Source of the DNA: Nocardia altamirensis NBRC 108246
Lineage (GTDB): Bacteria > Actinomycetota > Actinomycetes > Mycobacteriales > Mycobacteriaceae
DNA: 64,000 nucleotides
Reading direction: 5' to 3'
Assembly (NCBI RefSeq): GCF_001612685.1
Contig: NZ_BDAY01000067.1
Location: 1 to 64,000 of the forward strand
Below the pieces are notes generated by a model. That model saw only the letters and a program-made list of their open reading frames with translations. It made no database searches and was not told the origin of the DNA. Positions 33,962 through 42,100 of this stretch are shown piece by piece. Position 1 is the stretch's first letter; every line of letters starts with the position of its first letter. Both the position numbers and the translations under genes were made by a program.

Positions 33962-35362
33962 TTACGCAGCAGCAGAAGCGGATTCCCTCGGCATCGCCAG
34001 GTCGGCCGCGCCACGCACGAACCGGCGCCACACCAGCAGCGCGGTGGTGCCGAAACCCAGGCACAGTCCGAGCCAAATGCCGGGCCCACCCCAGCCGATA
34101 CCGAACCCGAAAAGCACCATGGCAGGTATGCCGACGGCGAAATAGCCGAGCAGCGTGCTCTGCATGCCCGCCTTGGTATTACCGATTCCGCGCAGCAGTC
34201 CGATCGACAGGTTCTGCGAGCCCTTGCAGTACTGCTGGGCGATCGCGAACCACAGCAGAGTCGACGCGGCAGCGACGACGGCGGCGTCTTCGTGATGCGA
34301 GCCGAGGAAGGGCGCAAGCACTTGGCTCGGGAACAACACATAGCTCAGGCCGACGATAGTCATGAACGCGAAGCCGAGAATGTAGGTGCGCCTGGCGATT
34401 CCGCGGACGGCAGGCCGATCCTCCTGCCCGACCGTGCGACTCACCAGAATCGAAGAGCCCTGGGACAGACCGATATTGACCTGGTATACCAGGTAGGCCA
34501 GCTGGTTGACGATATTGCTCGCGGCCAGCGCCACCGGGCCGAAGCTGCCCATCAGCACGGTGGCAACGGAGGTGATCGCCGCTTCCGCGCCGTAGGTCAG
34601 CGAAATCGGCGTACCCATCCGGACGATCCGCGTGACGGTCTCGCGGTCGGCCCGCCAAGCCCGCAGCGACAGCAGGTCGCCGAGCAGCGGGTCGCGGGTG
34701 ACCGTGCGCAGATAGATGCCGAAAGTCCAGAGCTGAACGAGGGTGGTGGACAGGCCGATCCCGGCCAGGCCGAGCTTCGGCATGCCGAACCAGCCGAAGA
34801 GGAACAGCGCGTTGAGCAACGCGTTGACGCCGATCGACAGCAATGTCACCCGCAGCAGCGAGCCTGCGCGACGCAGCCCGACGGCGAACTGCCGCAACAC
34901 GTTCAACCACAACATCGGGATCAGCCCCGGCGCGAGCGTCCACATGATCGGACGAGCCAGGGCGAGCACCTCGGGATCCTGGCCGAACCACTGCAGGGCG
35001 TAGCCGAGGACGATCAGGACGAGCGCGCCTGCCCCCGACGCCACCGTCGCCACGAACGCGGCCGCGCGCACGTAACCGCGGATCTCGCCGCGCGCCTGCT
35101 CATCGAGATCGGCTCGCCCGGTGCGCTTTTCGCTACGCCCCACCGCCCCGGCGATCATGTTTCCCACCCCGGTGACCATGCCGACGCACATGGTGCGCAG
35201 CTGGTTGTACAGCAGCAGCGCCAGGCCGCCCGCCGCCACGGCCGCCACCCCGAGCAGCCCCATCATCGCCAAGTCCACGGTGGTGAGCGCCGCCTGCGCG
35301 AGCTGGATGCCCGCGATCGGCGCGGCCAACGCGACGATGGCTCGATACTCTCGAATGGCCAT
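33962..35362 (-). CDS. MATE-family efflux protein (candidate metallophore exporter)
   Basis: A 466-aa protein with about 12 hydrophobic helices arranged as two MatE halves (IVALAAPIAGIQLAQAALTTVDLAMMG; then RMGTPISLTYGAEAAITSVATVLMG). It ends in a short basic tail. MATE proteins use H+ or Na+ gradients to export cationic or zwitterionic small molecules. It is the last gene of the nine-gene operon, 4 nt after the SbnA-like gene, with the ATG at 35362. The position suggests that it exports the product of the SbnA/SbnB/SbnH-like enzymes. The 223-bp gap beyond its stop shows no gene. Confidence 0.88.
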   Translation of the reverse strand: MAIREYRAIVALAAPIAGIQLAQAALTTVDLAMMGLLGVAAVAAGGLALLLYNQLRTMCVGMVTGVGNMIAGAVGRSEKRTGRADLDEQARGEIRGYVRAAAFVATVASGAGALVLIVLGYALQWFGQDPEVLALARPIMWTLAPGLIPMLWLNVLRQFAVGLRRAGSLLRVTLLSIGVNALLNALFLFGWFGMPKLGLAGIGLSTTLVQLWTFGIYLRTVTRDPLLGDLLSLRAWRADRETVTRIVRMGTPISLTYGAEAAITSVATVLMGSFGPVALAASNIVNQLAYLVYQVNIGLSQGSSILVSRTVGQEDRPAVRGIARRTYILGFAFMTIVGLSYVLFPSQVLAPFLGSHHEDAAVVAAASTLLWFAIAQQYCKGSQNLSIGLLRGIGNTKAGMQSTLLGYFAVGIPAMVLFGFGIGWGGPGIWLGLCLGFGTTALLVWRRFVRGAADLAMPRESASAAA

Positions 35363-35366
35363 GCGG

Positions 35367-36509
35367 CTAGGTCCCCGTCCGCTCGGCGCGGTAGGTCGCG
35401 AGCCGCACCGATTCGTCGTAGGCCTGGCAGAGCCGGGCGATCCGCTGCTGCGCCGCCCGGTCGAACAGTCCGCGCTCGCACAGCCATTCGTCGTCGTACA
35501 CGGTGTCGAGATACTTCTCCCCCGCGTCACACACAAGCACGACCACGGTGCTGCCCGCAGGCAGGTGCACCAGACGGCGCAGGGCCACCTGGATGGCGGC
35601 GCCCGCGGTGCCGCCCACCAGAATCCCGGTGCGGCGCGCGACAACTCGTGCGGTGGCGAACGCATCGATATCACCGACGCGGCAGCCTTCGTCGATGGCG
35701 TCGTACTTGACGTTGGCGCCGATCGGGAATCCCGCCGGGCTACCTGCGCCGGACTGCCAGTAGCTGCCGCCTGCGCCGCCGAAGATGATGGAGCCCACGG
35801 GCTCCACACCGATCGCGTACACACCTGACCCGCGCCTACGGAGTTCTTCGACAGTGCCGCAGAGCGATCCACCAGTACCGACGGCGCCGACCAGACAGTC
35901 GACATCGGTGTCGAGGTCCGCGAGCAGTTCGGCGGCCAGGTCGCGATAGCCCGAATTGTTGTGCGGATTGTTGTGCTGGTCCGGCCGATACGCGCCGGTG
36001 CGCGCCGCGATCTCGCCGGCGATCCGCCTACGCTCGACAGTGCTCGGTCCACCACTGGCGGCACTGTCGACCGAAACCAAGTGCGCGCCCATCGCTTTCA
36101 TCGCACGGAGTTTGTCCTTGGCGGCATGATCGTCGACCACCGCGGTAAAGGTGTAGCCCCGTTCCAGGGCGATCAGCGCCAGCCCGGTGCCGGTGTTGCC
36201 TGAGGTCGGTTCGACGATGTGCCCGCCGGGACGGAGTTCGCCGGTGCGTTCGGCGTGCAGCACCATCTCGCGTGCCATGCGCACTTTGGCCGAACCGGTC
36301 GGGTTGAACTGCTCCAGCTTCAGCAGCAGACGGGTGCCGGTGCCCGCGCGGACGAGTTCGAGTAGTGGAGTGGCGCCGATGAGTTCGGACGCGCGACGGA
36401 CGATGTTCTCGGGTCGCCGAGGCACCCGCAAAGCTCGCACACCGGACGCGTCCACCGCCGGACCGTCCGTCGCCGTTTCCCGCTCCACTGCGTCGGCCAC
36501 AGTCTTCAC
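35367..36509 (-). CDS. sbnA: SbnA-like PLP synthase (2,3-diaminopropionate pathway)
   Basis: A 380-aa fold-type II PLP enzyme of the cysteine synthase group. The PLP lysine is K75 in NPTGSAKVRM and the substrate loop is EPTSGNTGTG (101-110). The phosphate-binding GTGGS motif lies near the middle. Length and the SbnB neighbour fit SbnA, which joins O-phosphoserine and glutamate to make N-(2-amino-2-carboxyethyl)-glutamate, rather than CysK. The GTG at 36509 overlaps the upstream stop (GTGA) and has GGAGG 8 nt before it. A GTG at 36524 is less likely. The amino-acid donor used here is an inference. Confidence 0.82.
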   Translation of the reverse strand: MKTVADAVERETATDGPAVDASGVRALRVPRRPENIVRRASELIGATPLLELVRAGTGTRLLLKLEQFNPTGSAKVRMAREMVLHAERTGELRPGGHIVEPTSGNTGTGLALIALERGYTFTAVVDDHAAKDKLRAMKAMGAHLVSVDSAASGGPSTVERRRIAGEIAARTGAYRPDQHNNPHNNSGYRDLAAELLADLDTDVDCLVGAVGTGGSLCGTVEELRRRGSGVYAIGVEPVGSIIFGGAGGSYWQSGAGSPAGFPIGANVKYDAIDEGCRVGDIDAFATARVVARRTGILVGGTAGAAIQVALRRLVHLPAGSTVVVLVCDAGEKYLDTVYDDEWLCERGLFDRAAQQRIARLCQAYDESVRLATYRAERTGT

Positions 36510-37843
36510 GTGTCCAACCTCCACATCATCCGGCCGTCCTGATGGGTGACAACCACCTTGGGCGGCAACGGGAGCTGATGGAACTCGCTCTCGTTCTTGT
36601 CCATCTGGTAGCCCGCCGTATTCGGATACAGCAGCAGATCACCGTGCGCTGGGCGCTGCGGCAGCCGCACTTTGCGCCAGGTGAGCACGTCGTATTCCAT
36701 GCAGCTCGCGCCGCCGACACAGCTGGCGACCGGTGCCGCCGCCGGATCGCGACGTCGCGGCACCAGGATCGGATCCGGCAGGAACTCGCTGCCCTTCCAC
36801 TGTTCGGACACACTCATGCTGAGGCCGTGCACGGTGGTGATGCCGTAGTCCGCGTTCTGCTTGAAGCCGAGCACCGGGAATACGGTGCACCCCGCGTCGA
36901 TGAGCAGCGCTCGTCCCGGCTCGACGAAAAGCTGGATAGCGTTGTCGCGCAGGTGCGCCGCGAGTGTGCGGCCGTCGAACGTGGTCGCGAGGATCGCATC
37001 GAGCATGTCGGCGCCGGTCGGGCCCTGCGCATAGGGATAGAACTTCTCGAACCGCTTCCCCGCGTGGAACCACTCGTCGCGGCGATCGGCGAGAAAGCCG
37101 TGCCAGTCGTCGTCACCGAGGTAGCGGCAGGCGAAGCCGCCGCCGATCGAGAGCGTGTCGACCGGCAGACCCTGTGCTTTCACCTTGGCGCACAACCCGA
37201 TCAGCTCGTAGGCGAGCTCGGCGCGCGGCGCCACCGCATAGCCGTCGAGGTGAAAAGAGAACCCGACGAGTTCGATCCGATCCGGTAGCTCCGCGCACCG
37301 GGTGATCGCGGTCGCCAGATCGGCTGTGGACAAGCCGAATCGACTGTGCGGCGCGTTCGGCGGCAGCCGCCGCAACAGAATCCGAGCCCGTCCGGCGTGC
37401 ACCGAGATTGCCGCCATCCGCTCCAGCTCGTCGAGCGCATCGATCGCGATCACACAGTCGTGCCTGGCCGCGAGGCGCAGCAGCGCATCGGTTTTCGCGG
37501 CGCCGGTCACCCCGATATCGCGCCCGCGGATGCCATGCGCCAGTGCGTGCACCAGTTCGGGCTCGCTGGCGACATCGACGGCACCGTCGAGCTCGGCGAT
37601 CGTCGGCAACCAGCAGCCCGCCTTGTTGGCTTTCTTGCCGTAGTAGATCTGCCCGCGCACACGGTGCGCGGCCAACGTCTGCTGGAAAGACCGGAGATTC
37701 GCACCTAGCTGGTCCGGGTAGATGAGATGGAACGGACCACCGACGGCGTGGTGGATGTCGAAGAGCAGGTGCGGATCCGTGCGGACCCGGCGCTGCCATT
37801 CCTGTTCCAGCGCAGGAAGAACCGGGAGGTCGACCGTGTTCAC
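36506..37843 (-). CDS. SbnH-like PLP-dependent decarboxylase (fold type III)
   Basis: A 445-aa alanine-racemase-fold decarboxylase of the DAP/ornithine decarboxylase group. The PLP lysine K71 lies in YYGKKANKAG; VDTLSIGGGFACRY binds phosphate; FVEPGRALL and GASCMEYDVLTW carry the Glu and the catalytic Cys/Asp. The closest functional parallel is SbnH, which decarboxylates a diaminopropionate conjugate in staphyloferrin B synthesis. The GTG at 37843 overlaps the SbnB stop (GTGA). Standing between SbnB- and SbnA-like genes without NIS synthetases, it may decarboxylate the coupled amino-acid product to a diamine; the real substrate is unknown. Confidence 0.85.
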   Translation of the reverse strand: MNTVDLPVLPALEQEWQRRVRTDPHLLFDIHHAVGGPFHLIYPDQLGANLRSFQQTLAAHRVRGQIYYGKKANKAGCWLPTIAELDGAVDVASEPELVHALAHGIRGRDIGVTGAAKTDALLRLAARHDCVIAIDALDELERMAAISVHAGRARILLRRLPPNAPHSRFGLSTADLATAITRCAELPDRIELVGFSFHLDGYAVAPRAELAYELIGLCAKVKAQGLPVDTLSIGGGFACRYLGDDDWHGFLADRRDEWFHAGKRFEKFYPYAQGPTGADMLDAILATTFDGRTLAAHLRDNAIQLFVEPGRALLIDAGCTVFPVLGFKQNADYGITTVHGLSMSVSEQWKGSEFLPDPILVPRRRDPAAAPVASCVGGASCMEYDVLTWRKVRLPQRPAHGDLLLYPNTAGYQMDKNESEFHQLPLPPKVVVTHQDGRMMWRLDT

Positions 37844-38817
37844 GACCACAGTTCCACCCGCTGCCCGCGTCCCGCCGCCACCGCACGCGTCGCCAGTGCA
37901 TACGCGACCGGGATGTCGGTGATGATCATGCCGCTGGCGAACGCGAACACCCGATCGTCGGCGCCGGACCTGCCCGATGCCCGCCCGGCCACGATGTCCG
38001 GCAGCTCCGCATCGATCTCGGGTCGGCCGTCCGGACCTGCGAGCCGAGCGCCGGTGACGCCCAATTGCCCAGCGCTGGTAGCGATCGCATAGTCGGCCGT
38101 GCGCAACGCGCCGCTCTCGACACCCTTGCTCGCCACCGAGATCAGCAAGCCACCCGGCGGCAGCCATTCGGTGCGCACCTTGGGATGCGCGGCCCGGCCG
38201 GAGGCGACGACGACGATATCGGATTCGGCCACCGCGGTCGGCACGTCGTCGACGAGGTCGATCTCCCGCTCGGGGAACCAGCGGTGCAGCGCGGCAACGC
38301 TTTCCGCGATTCCGTCGGGATGGGTCCCGAACAAACGCAGCCGCTCCAAGTGCGGCAGCGCGGTCAGCAGATAGGGCAGGGTGTTTCGGCCCTGCACGCC
38401 GGTGCCGATCATCAGCGCGCTGGTAGCGCCCGCACTGGCACTGTGTTTCGCGATGATGGCCGTGGTGGCCGGTGTCCTTGCCGCCCCGACGCGCTGGCAA
38501 TCCATGTACGCGAAGGGCAGTCCGGTGGTGTCGTCGTACAGGCTGATCGTCGTGTAGTACTTCTCGGCGCTCTCGCTGCCCTGCCGATAGGAGGTCTTGA
38601 AACCGAGGTGCTCGAGCGAGCCGTCGTATCCCAGCATCGAATACGACACCGCGTCGCGTTCCGGCTTCGGGATCGGCATCATCAGCTTGACCGGGCAGCG
38701 CGAGTCACCCCGCGCGAACGCGAGATAGCCGTCCTCGACCAGCTCGATGATCTCGGCAGGCGGGATGTCGATATCGGCCAGATCGGTGCGGGTGAGGATA
38801 TGCAGTGCGTTACTCAT
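37840..38817 (-). CDS. sbnB: SbnB-like dehydrogenase (ornithine cyclodeaminase/mu-crystallin family)
   Basis: A 325-aa NAD(P)-dependent enzyme. The Rossmann motif is ALMIGTGVQGRNTLPYL, preceded by the substrate lysine region LGFKTSYRQGSESAEKYYTTISLYD and DCQRVGAARTPATTA. SbnB oxidatively splits the SbnA product to L-2,3-diaminopropionate plus 2-oxoglutarate. Co-occurrence with an SbnA-like gene favours that role over ornithine cyclodeamination. Reductive (opine-forming) use of this fold is an alternative. The start overlaps the ATPase stop (ATGA, 38814-38817). Confidence 0.85.
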   Translation of the reverse strand: MSNALHILTRTDLADIDIPPAEIIELVEDGYLAFARGDSRCPVKLMMPIPKPERDAVSYSMLGYDGSLEHLGFKTSYRQGSESAEKYYTTISLYDDTTGLPFAYMDCQRVGAARTPATTAIIAKHSASAGATSALMIGTGVQGRNTLPYLLTALPHLERLRLFGTHPDGIAESVAALHRWFPEREIDLVDDVPTAVAESDIVVVASGRAAHPKVRTEWLPPGGLLISVASKGVESGALRTADYAIATSAGQLGVTGARLAGPDGRPEIDAELPDIVAGRASGRSGADDRVFAFASGMIITDIPVAYALATRAVAAGRGQRVELWS

Positions 38818-39491
38818 AGAACTCCGATGTCGTTGTGCGAATCGAGGGAGCGGCCTGCGTGCTGCGCCTGCACCGCGGAACGGCTGTCCAGGTGCACGAT
38901 TCGGTCCGCGCACGCGGCGAGCAGCGGCAGGTCATGACTGATGAACAGGACTCCGACACCGGTGCTGGCCAGGCCGGTCACGGTGCGCGCGACGGTGGCC
39001 GTGGTGGCCGGGTCGAGCATCGCTGTCATCTCGTCGCAGAGCAGGTAGTCGGGCTTCGACGCGAGGACCCTGGCGACGGCGGCCCGCTGCAGCTGGCCGT
39101 CGGAAACCTGGACGGGATATCTGTCCAGCAGATCCGGTGTCATGCCGACAGATTCGAGGATGCCGTTCCAGTCCACCGATCCCCGTGCGAGCTCGACGAT
39201 CGACTGCCGCAAGGTCATCCGGGGATCGCAGGATCGGCGCGGTGACTGGAACAGCATCGCGATCCGGCCGGTCTTGCGCCGAGGCAGCGGCGACCCGTCG
39301 CAGGTCACGGTTCCGCTGTCGGGCGCGCGCAGCCCTGACATGACCTGTGCGAGTGTGGTTTTGCCCGAACCCGACGGGCCGGCAAGCCCGACCACCTCGC
39401 CTCGGACGATCGCCAGGGAGACGTCGGTGAGCACAGGATGCCGACCTAACCGCAGCGAAACACCGTGTGCGGCAAGCGAGCGGCCGGTCAT
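38814..39491 (-). CDS. Opp/Nik-type ABC transporter ATPase, second subunit
   Basis: A 225-aa DppF/NikE-like ATPase: Walker A GPSGSGKTT, a divergent signature VSDGQLQRAAVARVLA, Walker B YLLCDEMTAMLD and switch His ISHD. It is shorter than usual DppF proteins (about 300 aa) because the C-terminal oligopeptide-transporter extension is missing, so it may rely on its partner. It is joined by 4-nt overlaps to both neighbours. It powers import with the partner ATPase and the two permeases. Confidence 0.88.
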   Translation of the reverse strand: MTGRSLAAHGVSLRLGRHPVLTDVSLAIVRGEVVGLAGPSGSGKTTLAQVMSGLRAPDSGTVTCDGSPLPRRKTGRIAMLFQSPRRSCDPRMTLRQSIVELARGSVDWNGILESVGMTPDLLDRYPVQVSDGQLQRAAVARVLASKPDYLLCDEMTAMLDPATTATVARTVTGLASTGVGVLFISHDLPLLAACADRIVHLDSRSAVQAQHAGRSLDSHNDIGVL

Positions 39492-40315
39492 CGCGTGCCG
39501 TACCGAAAGTCGGCGGCCAGATTCACCAGCTCCGGAGTGGCGAACGGCAGCGGGTGCAAGCCGTTCTCCGGCAAAGCAGCGAGCAGGTCCCGCGTGTACC
39601 GCTCGACCGGCTCGTCGAGAACGACAGCGGCGCTCCCGGTCTCGACGATCCGCGAGGCATACATCACCGAGACATCGGTGCAGATCCCCGACGCACGCAA
39701 CGCGGTGAGATCGTGCGTGACCAGCAGGACACGGCCGCCGCGCGCCGCGAAATCGCCGAGCAACCGGAGAATCGCGCCCGCCCGCTCGGCGTCGAGTGCC
39801 GAGGTCGGCTCGTCGGCAATGATGAGGGCCGGATCCCCGGCCAGTGCGAACGCGACCGCCGCACGCTGAGCCATGCCGCCGGAGAGTTCGTGCGGATACC
39901 GCTGCAGCGCCTCGACTTCCAGGCCGACCTCGGCGAACTGGTCGGCCGGGTGATGCGCGGTGCCAAGGTATCGAATCGTCTCGGCCAGCTGCGGGCCGAC
40001 TCGGCGCACCGGCGTGAAGTAGGTCATCGCCGATTGCGGTACCCACGCCACGGTGCGGCCGCGCGACCGGCGGATCTCGGTGGTGCCCAGCGTCCGACCG
40101 TCGAGCTCCAGTGCCACGTCGCCCCTCATCCGGGCCTGCTTCGGCAGCAGCCCGGTGATCGTCGCGGCCAGCATCGACTTGCCCGAACCCGATTCACCGA
40201 TCAACCCGTGCACGGTGCCGCGGCGCACCACCAGATCCGCGTCGGTGACGGCGTGCACCACCCGGTCCGGCGCGAGCGGCACCCGCACGTTCACCTTTCG
40301 GAGTGTCAATGTCAT
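39488..40315 (-). CDS. Opp/Nik-type ABC transporter ATPase, first subunit
   Basis: A 275-aa DppD/NikD-like ATPase: Walker A GESGSGKSM, Q-loop VPQSAMTYFTP, signature LSGGMAQRAA, Walker B LIIADEPTSALD and switch VTHD. The C-terminal tail is GLHPLPFATPELVNLA. The signature is canonical here, unlike in its partner, as is common in heterodimeric Opp ATPases. It overlaps the permease stop by 4 nt (40312-40315). Confidence 0.9.
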   Translation of the reverse strand: MTLTLRKVNVRVPLAPDRVVHAVTDADLVVRRGTVHGLIGESGSGKSMLAATITGLLPKQARMRGDVALELDGRTLGTTEIRRSRGRTVAWVPQSAMTYFTPVRRVGPQLAETIRYLGTAHHPADQFAEVGLEVEALQRYPHELSGGMAQRAAVAFALAGDPALIIADEPTSALDAERAGAILRLLGDFAARGGRVLLVTHDLTALRASGICTDVSVMYASRIVETGSAAVVLDEPVERYTRDLLAALPENGLHPLPFATPELVNLAADFRYGTR

Positions 40316-41127
40316 GACGAAACCTCCTGGAGTGCTTGCGCTTTCCGCTGCCATGCCCGACCGAGCACCGCGACGGCGAGGGTGACGAGGATCAGCACGC
40401 CGGCGGGGAACACCAGCAACCACCAGTCCCCCAGCAGGATCGACGCCTGCGCGTCGGACAGCAACGTGCCCAACGACGCCCGGTGCGGCGGCAGGCCGAC
40501 ACCGAGGAACGACAGCGTCGACTCGTGCCAGATGGCATGCGGGATCAACAGCACCACCCCGATCAGGATCTGCCCCATCGCGACCGGAACGAAGTGCTGC
40601 CGGATCATCCGCCACTGCGGCACCCCGCGCAGCCGGGCCGCCTGCACGAATTCGGCATGCCGCACCGCGAGCACCTCGCCGCGCACCACGCGCGCGATCG
40701 AGGTCCAATGCGTGAGCACCAGCGAGACCACGATGGCTAGGACCGAGCCGCGGTACATGGCGACGATCAGCAGCGTGAGCAACAGGCTCGGCAACGAGTT
40801 CACCGCGTCGACCACCCGCATCGCGATCCGATCCCACCAGCCGCCGAGCGCACCGGCGCTCACGCCGATCAGCGCACCGAGCACTGCCGCACCGAGTGCC
40901 GTCGCCGCCGCGATGAGCAACGAGCTGCGCATCCCCTCGGCCGCCCGCACGAAGACGTCACGGCCGGCATTGTCGGTGCCGAACGGGAATTCGAGGCTCG
41001 GTGGTCGCCTGCTGATCGCGAAGTCCACCAGTGCGTCGTCCACCGGCCGCAACACCGGAACCACACCCGCGTACAGCACCGCCGCGACGAGCACGACAGA
41101 GGCGAAGACCAGCGCAGGCCTACCCAT
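40312..41127 (-). CDS. Opp/Nik-type ABC permease, second subunit (DppC/NikC-like)
   Basis: A 271-aa protein. It has one N-terminal helix (ALVFASVVLVAAVLYAGVV), the FGTDNAGRDVFVRAAEGMR linker typical of DppC, five further helices and the EAA loop VQAARLRGVPQWRMIRQHFVP that contacts the ATPases. The ATG at 41127 lies inside the end of the previous permease (8-bp overlap). Confidence 0.9.
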   Translation of the reverse strand: MGRPALVFASVVLVAAVLYAGVVPVLRPVDDALVDFAISRRPPSLEFPFGTDNAGRDVFVRAAEGMRSSLLIAAATALGAAVLGALIGVSAGALGGWWDRIAMRVVDAVNSLPSLLLTLLIVAMYRGSVLAIVVSLVLTHWTSIARVVRGEVLAVRHAEFVQAARLRGVPQWRMIRQHFVPVAMGQILIGVVLLIPHAIWHESTLSFLGVGLPPHRASLGTLLSDAQASILLGDWWLLVFPAGVLILVTLAVAVLGRAWQRKAQALQEVSS

Positions 41128-42100
41128 CGGCGTCGATCCGTGGATCGATGAGTACCGCCGCCGCATCCGCGGCCAGGTTGCCGAGCAGAACCACCACGGT
41201 AATCAGCACGGTGAGGATCGCGAGCAGCGGAAAGTCAACGCTGCGTGCGGCTTCGACGGTCGCCGACCCCAATCCGGGCCAGCTGAAGATGGACTCGACC
41301 ACGGTGGCGCCGACCACGAGCTCCGGCAGCCTGGCACCGCACAGCGCCAGGAACGGCACCACCGCCACCGGCAGCACATGACGAAAGGCGATGACCCGCC
41401 ACGGCATACCGCGTGCCCGTGCGCCCTTGATCGCGTCGCTGTCCAGCGTGCCTGCCACGGTCTCGCGCAAACCGAGCACGAGCCACGGCAATTGGGTCAC
41501 GCCGAGCAGGGCGGCAGGCAGCACCACATGCCGTGCCGTCGACGCCGCGGTGACCGCGCCGCCTGGATCCGTCAGCCCCGACGCCGGGAACCAGCGCAGG
41601 GTCAGCGCGAACAGCAACACCGCGCCGAGCGCCAGCACGAAGGGTGGAACCGCCTGCAGCACAACAGCGCATGCACTGATCGTCCGATCGAGGAGCCCGC
41701 CTCGGCGCAACCCCGCCCAGGCACCGAGCAGCGCCGCGAGCGCCAAGGCGATCGCCCCGCCGAGCGCGCCGAGCAGCAGACTCCACGGCAGCCGCTCGGC
41801 CAGCACCTCGGCGACCGGTTGCCGATACGAGCGCGATTCGCCGAACTCGCCGCGCACCAGGTCACCGACCCAGGATCGCCAAGCGTCGAACCAACTGTGT
41901 CCCAAGCCGAGCCGGTCCCGCAGCGCCGTGCGCTGCGCCTCGGTGAACCCGTCGCCGTGCGCGCCGAGGTACGCGTCGAGCGGGTCGAACGGGCTGGCCG
42001 CGGCGAGTGCGAACACCGCGAGCGAGACCAGTCCGGCGAGCGGAACCGCAACCACGAGGCGGCGCAGGATCAGCTTGCCCGCTCTGCCGCCACCGGTCAT
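41120..42100 (-). CDS. Opp/Nik-type ABC permease, first subunit (DppB/NikB-like)
   Basis: A 326-aa permease: N-terminal helix RRLVVAVPLAGLVSLAVFALA, the periplasmic loop RLGLGHSWFDAWRSWVGDLVRGEFGESRSYRQPV that marks DppB-type proteins, and the EAA loop IKGARARGMPWRVIAFRHVLP. It forms the membrane channel with the next gene product. It overlaps the binding-protein stop by 4 nt (42097-42100). Confidence 0.9.
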   Translation of the reverse strand: MTGGGRAGKLILRRLVVAVPLAGLVSLAVFALAAASPFDPLDAYLGAHGDGFTEAQRTALRDRLGLGHSWFDAWRSWVGDLVRGEFGESRSYRQPVAEVLAERLPWSLLLGALGGAIALALAALLGAWAGLRRGGLLDRTISACAVVLQAVPPFVLALGAVLLFALTLRWFPASGLTDPGGAVTAASTARHVVLPAALLGVTQLPWLVLGLRETVAGTLDSDAIKGARARGMPWRVIAFRHVLPVAVVPFLALCGARLPELVVGATVVESIFSWPGLGSATVEAARSVDFPLLAILTVLITVVVLLGNLAADAAAVLIDPRIDADG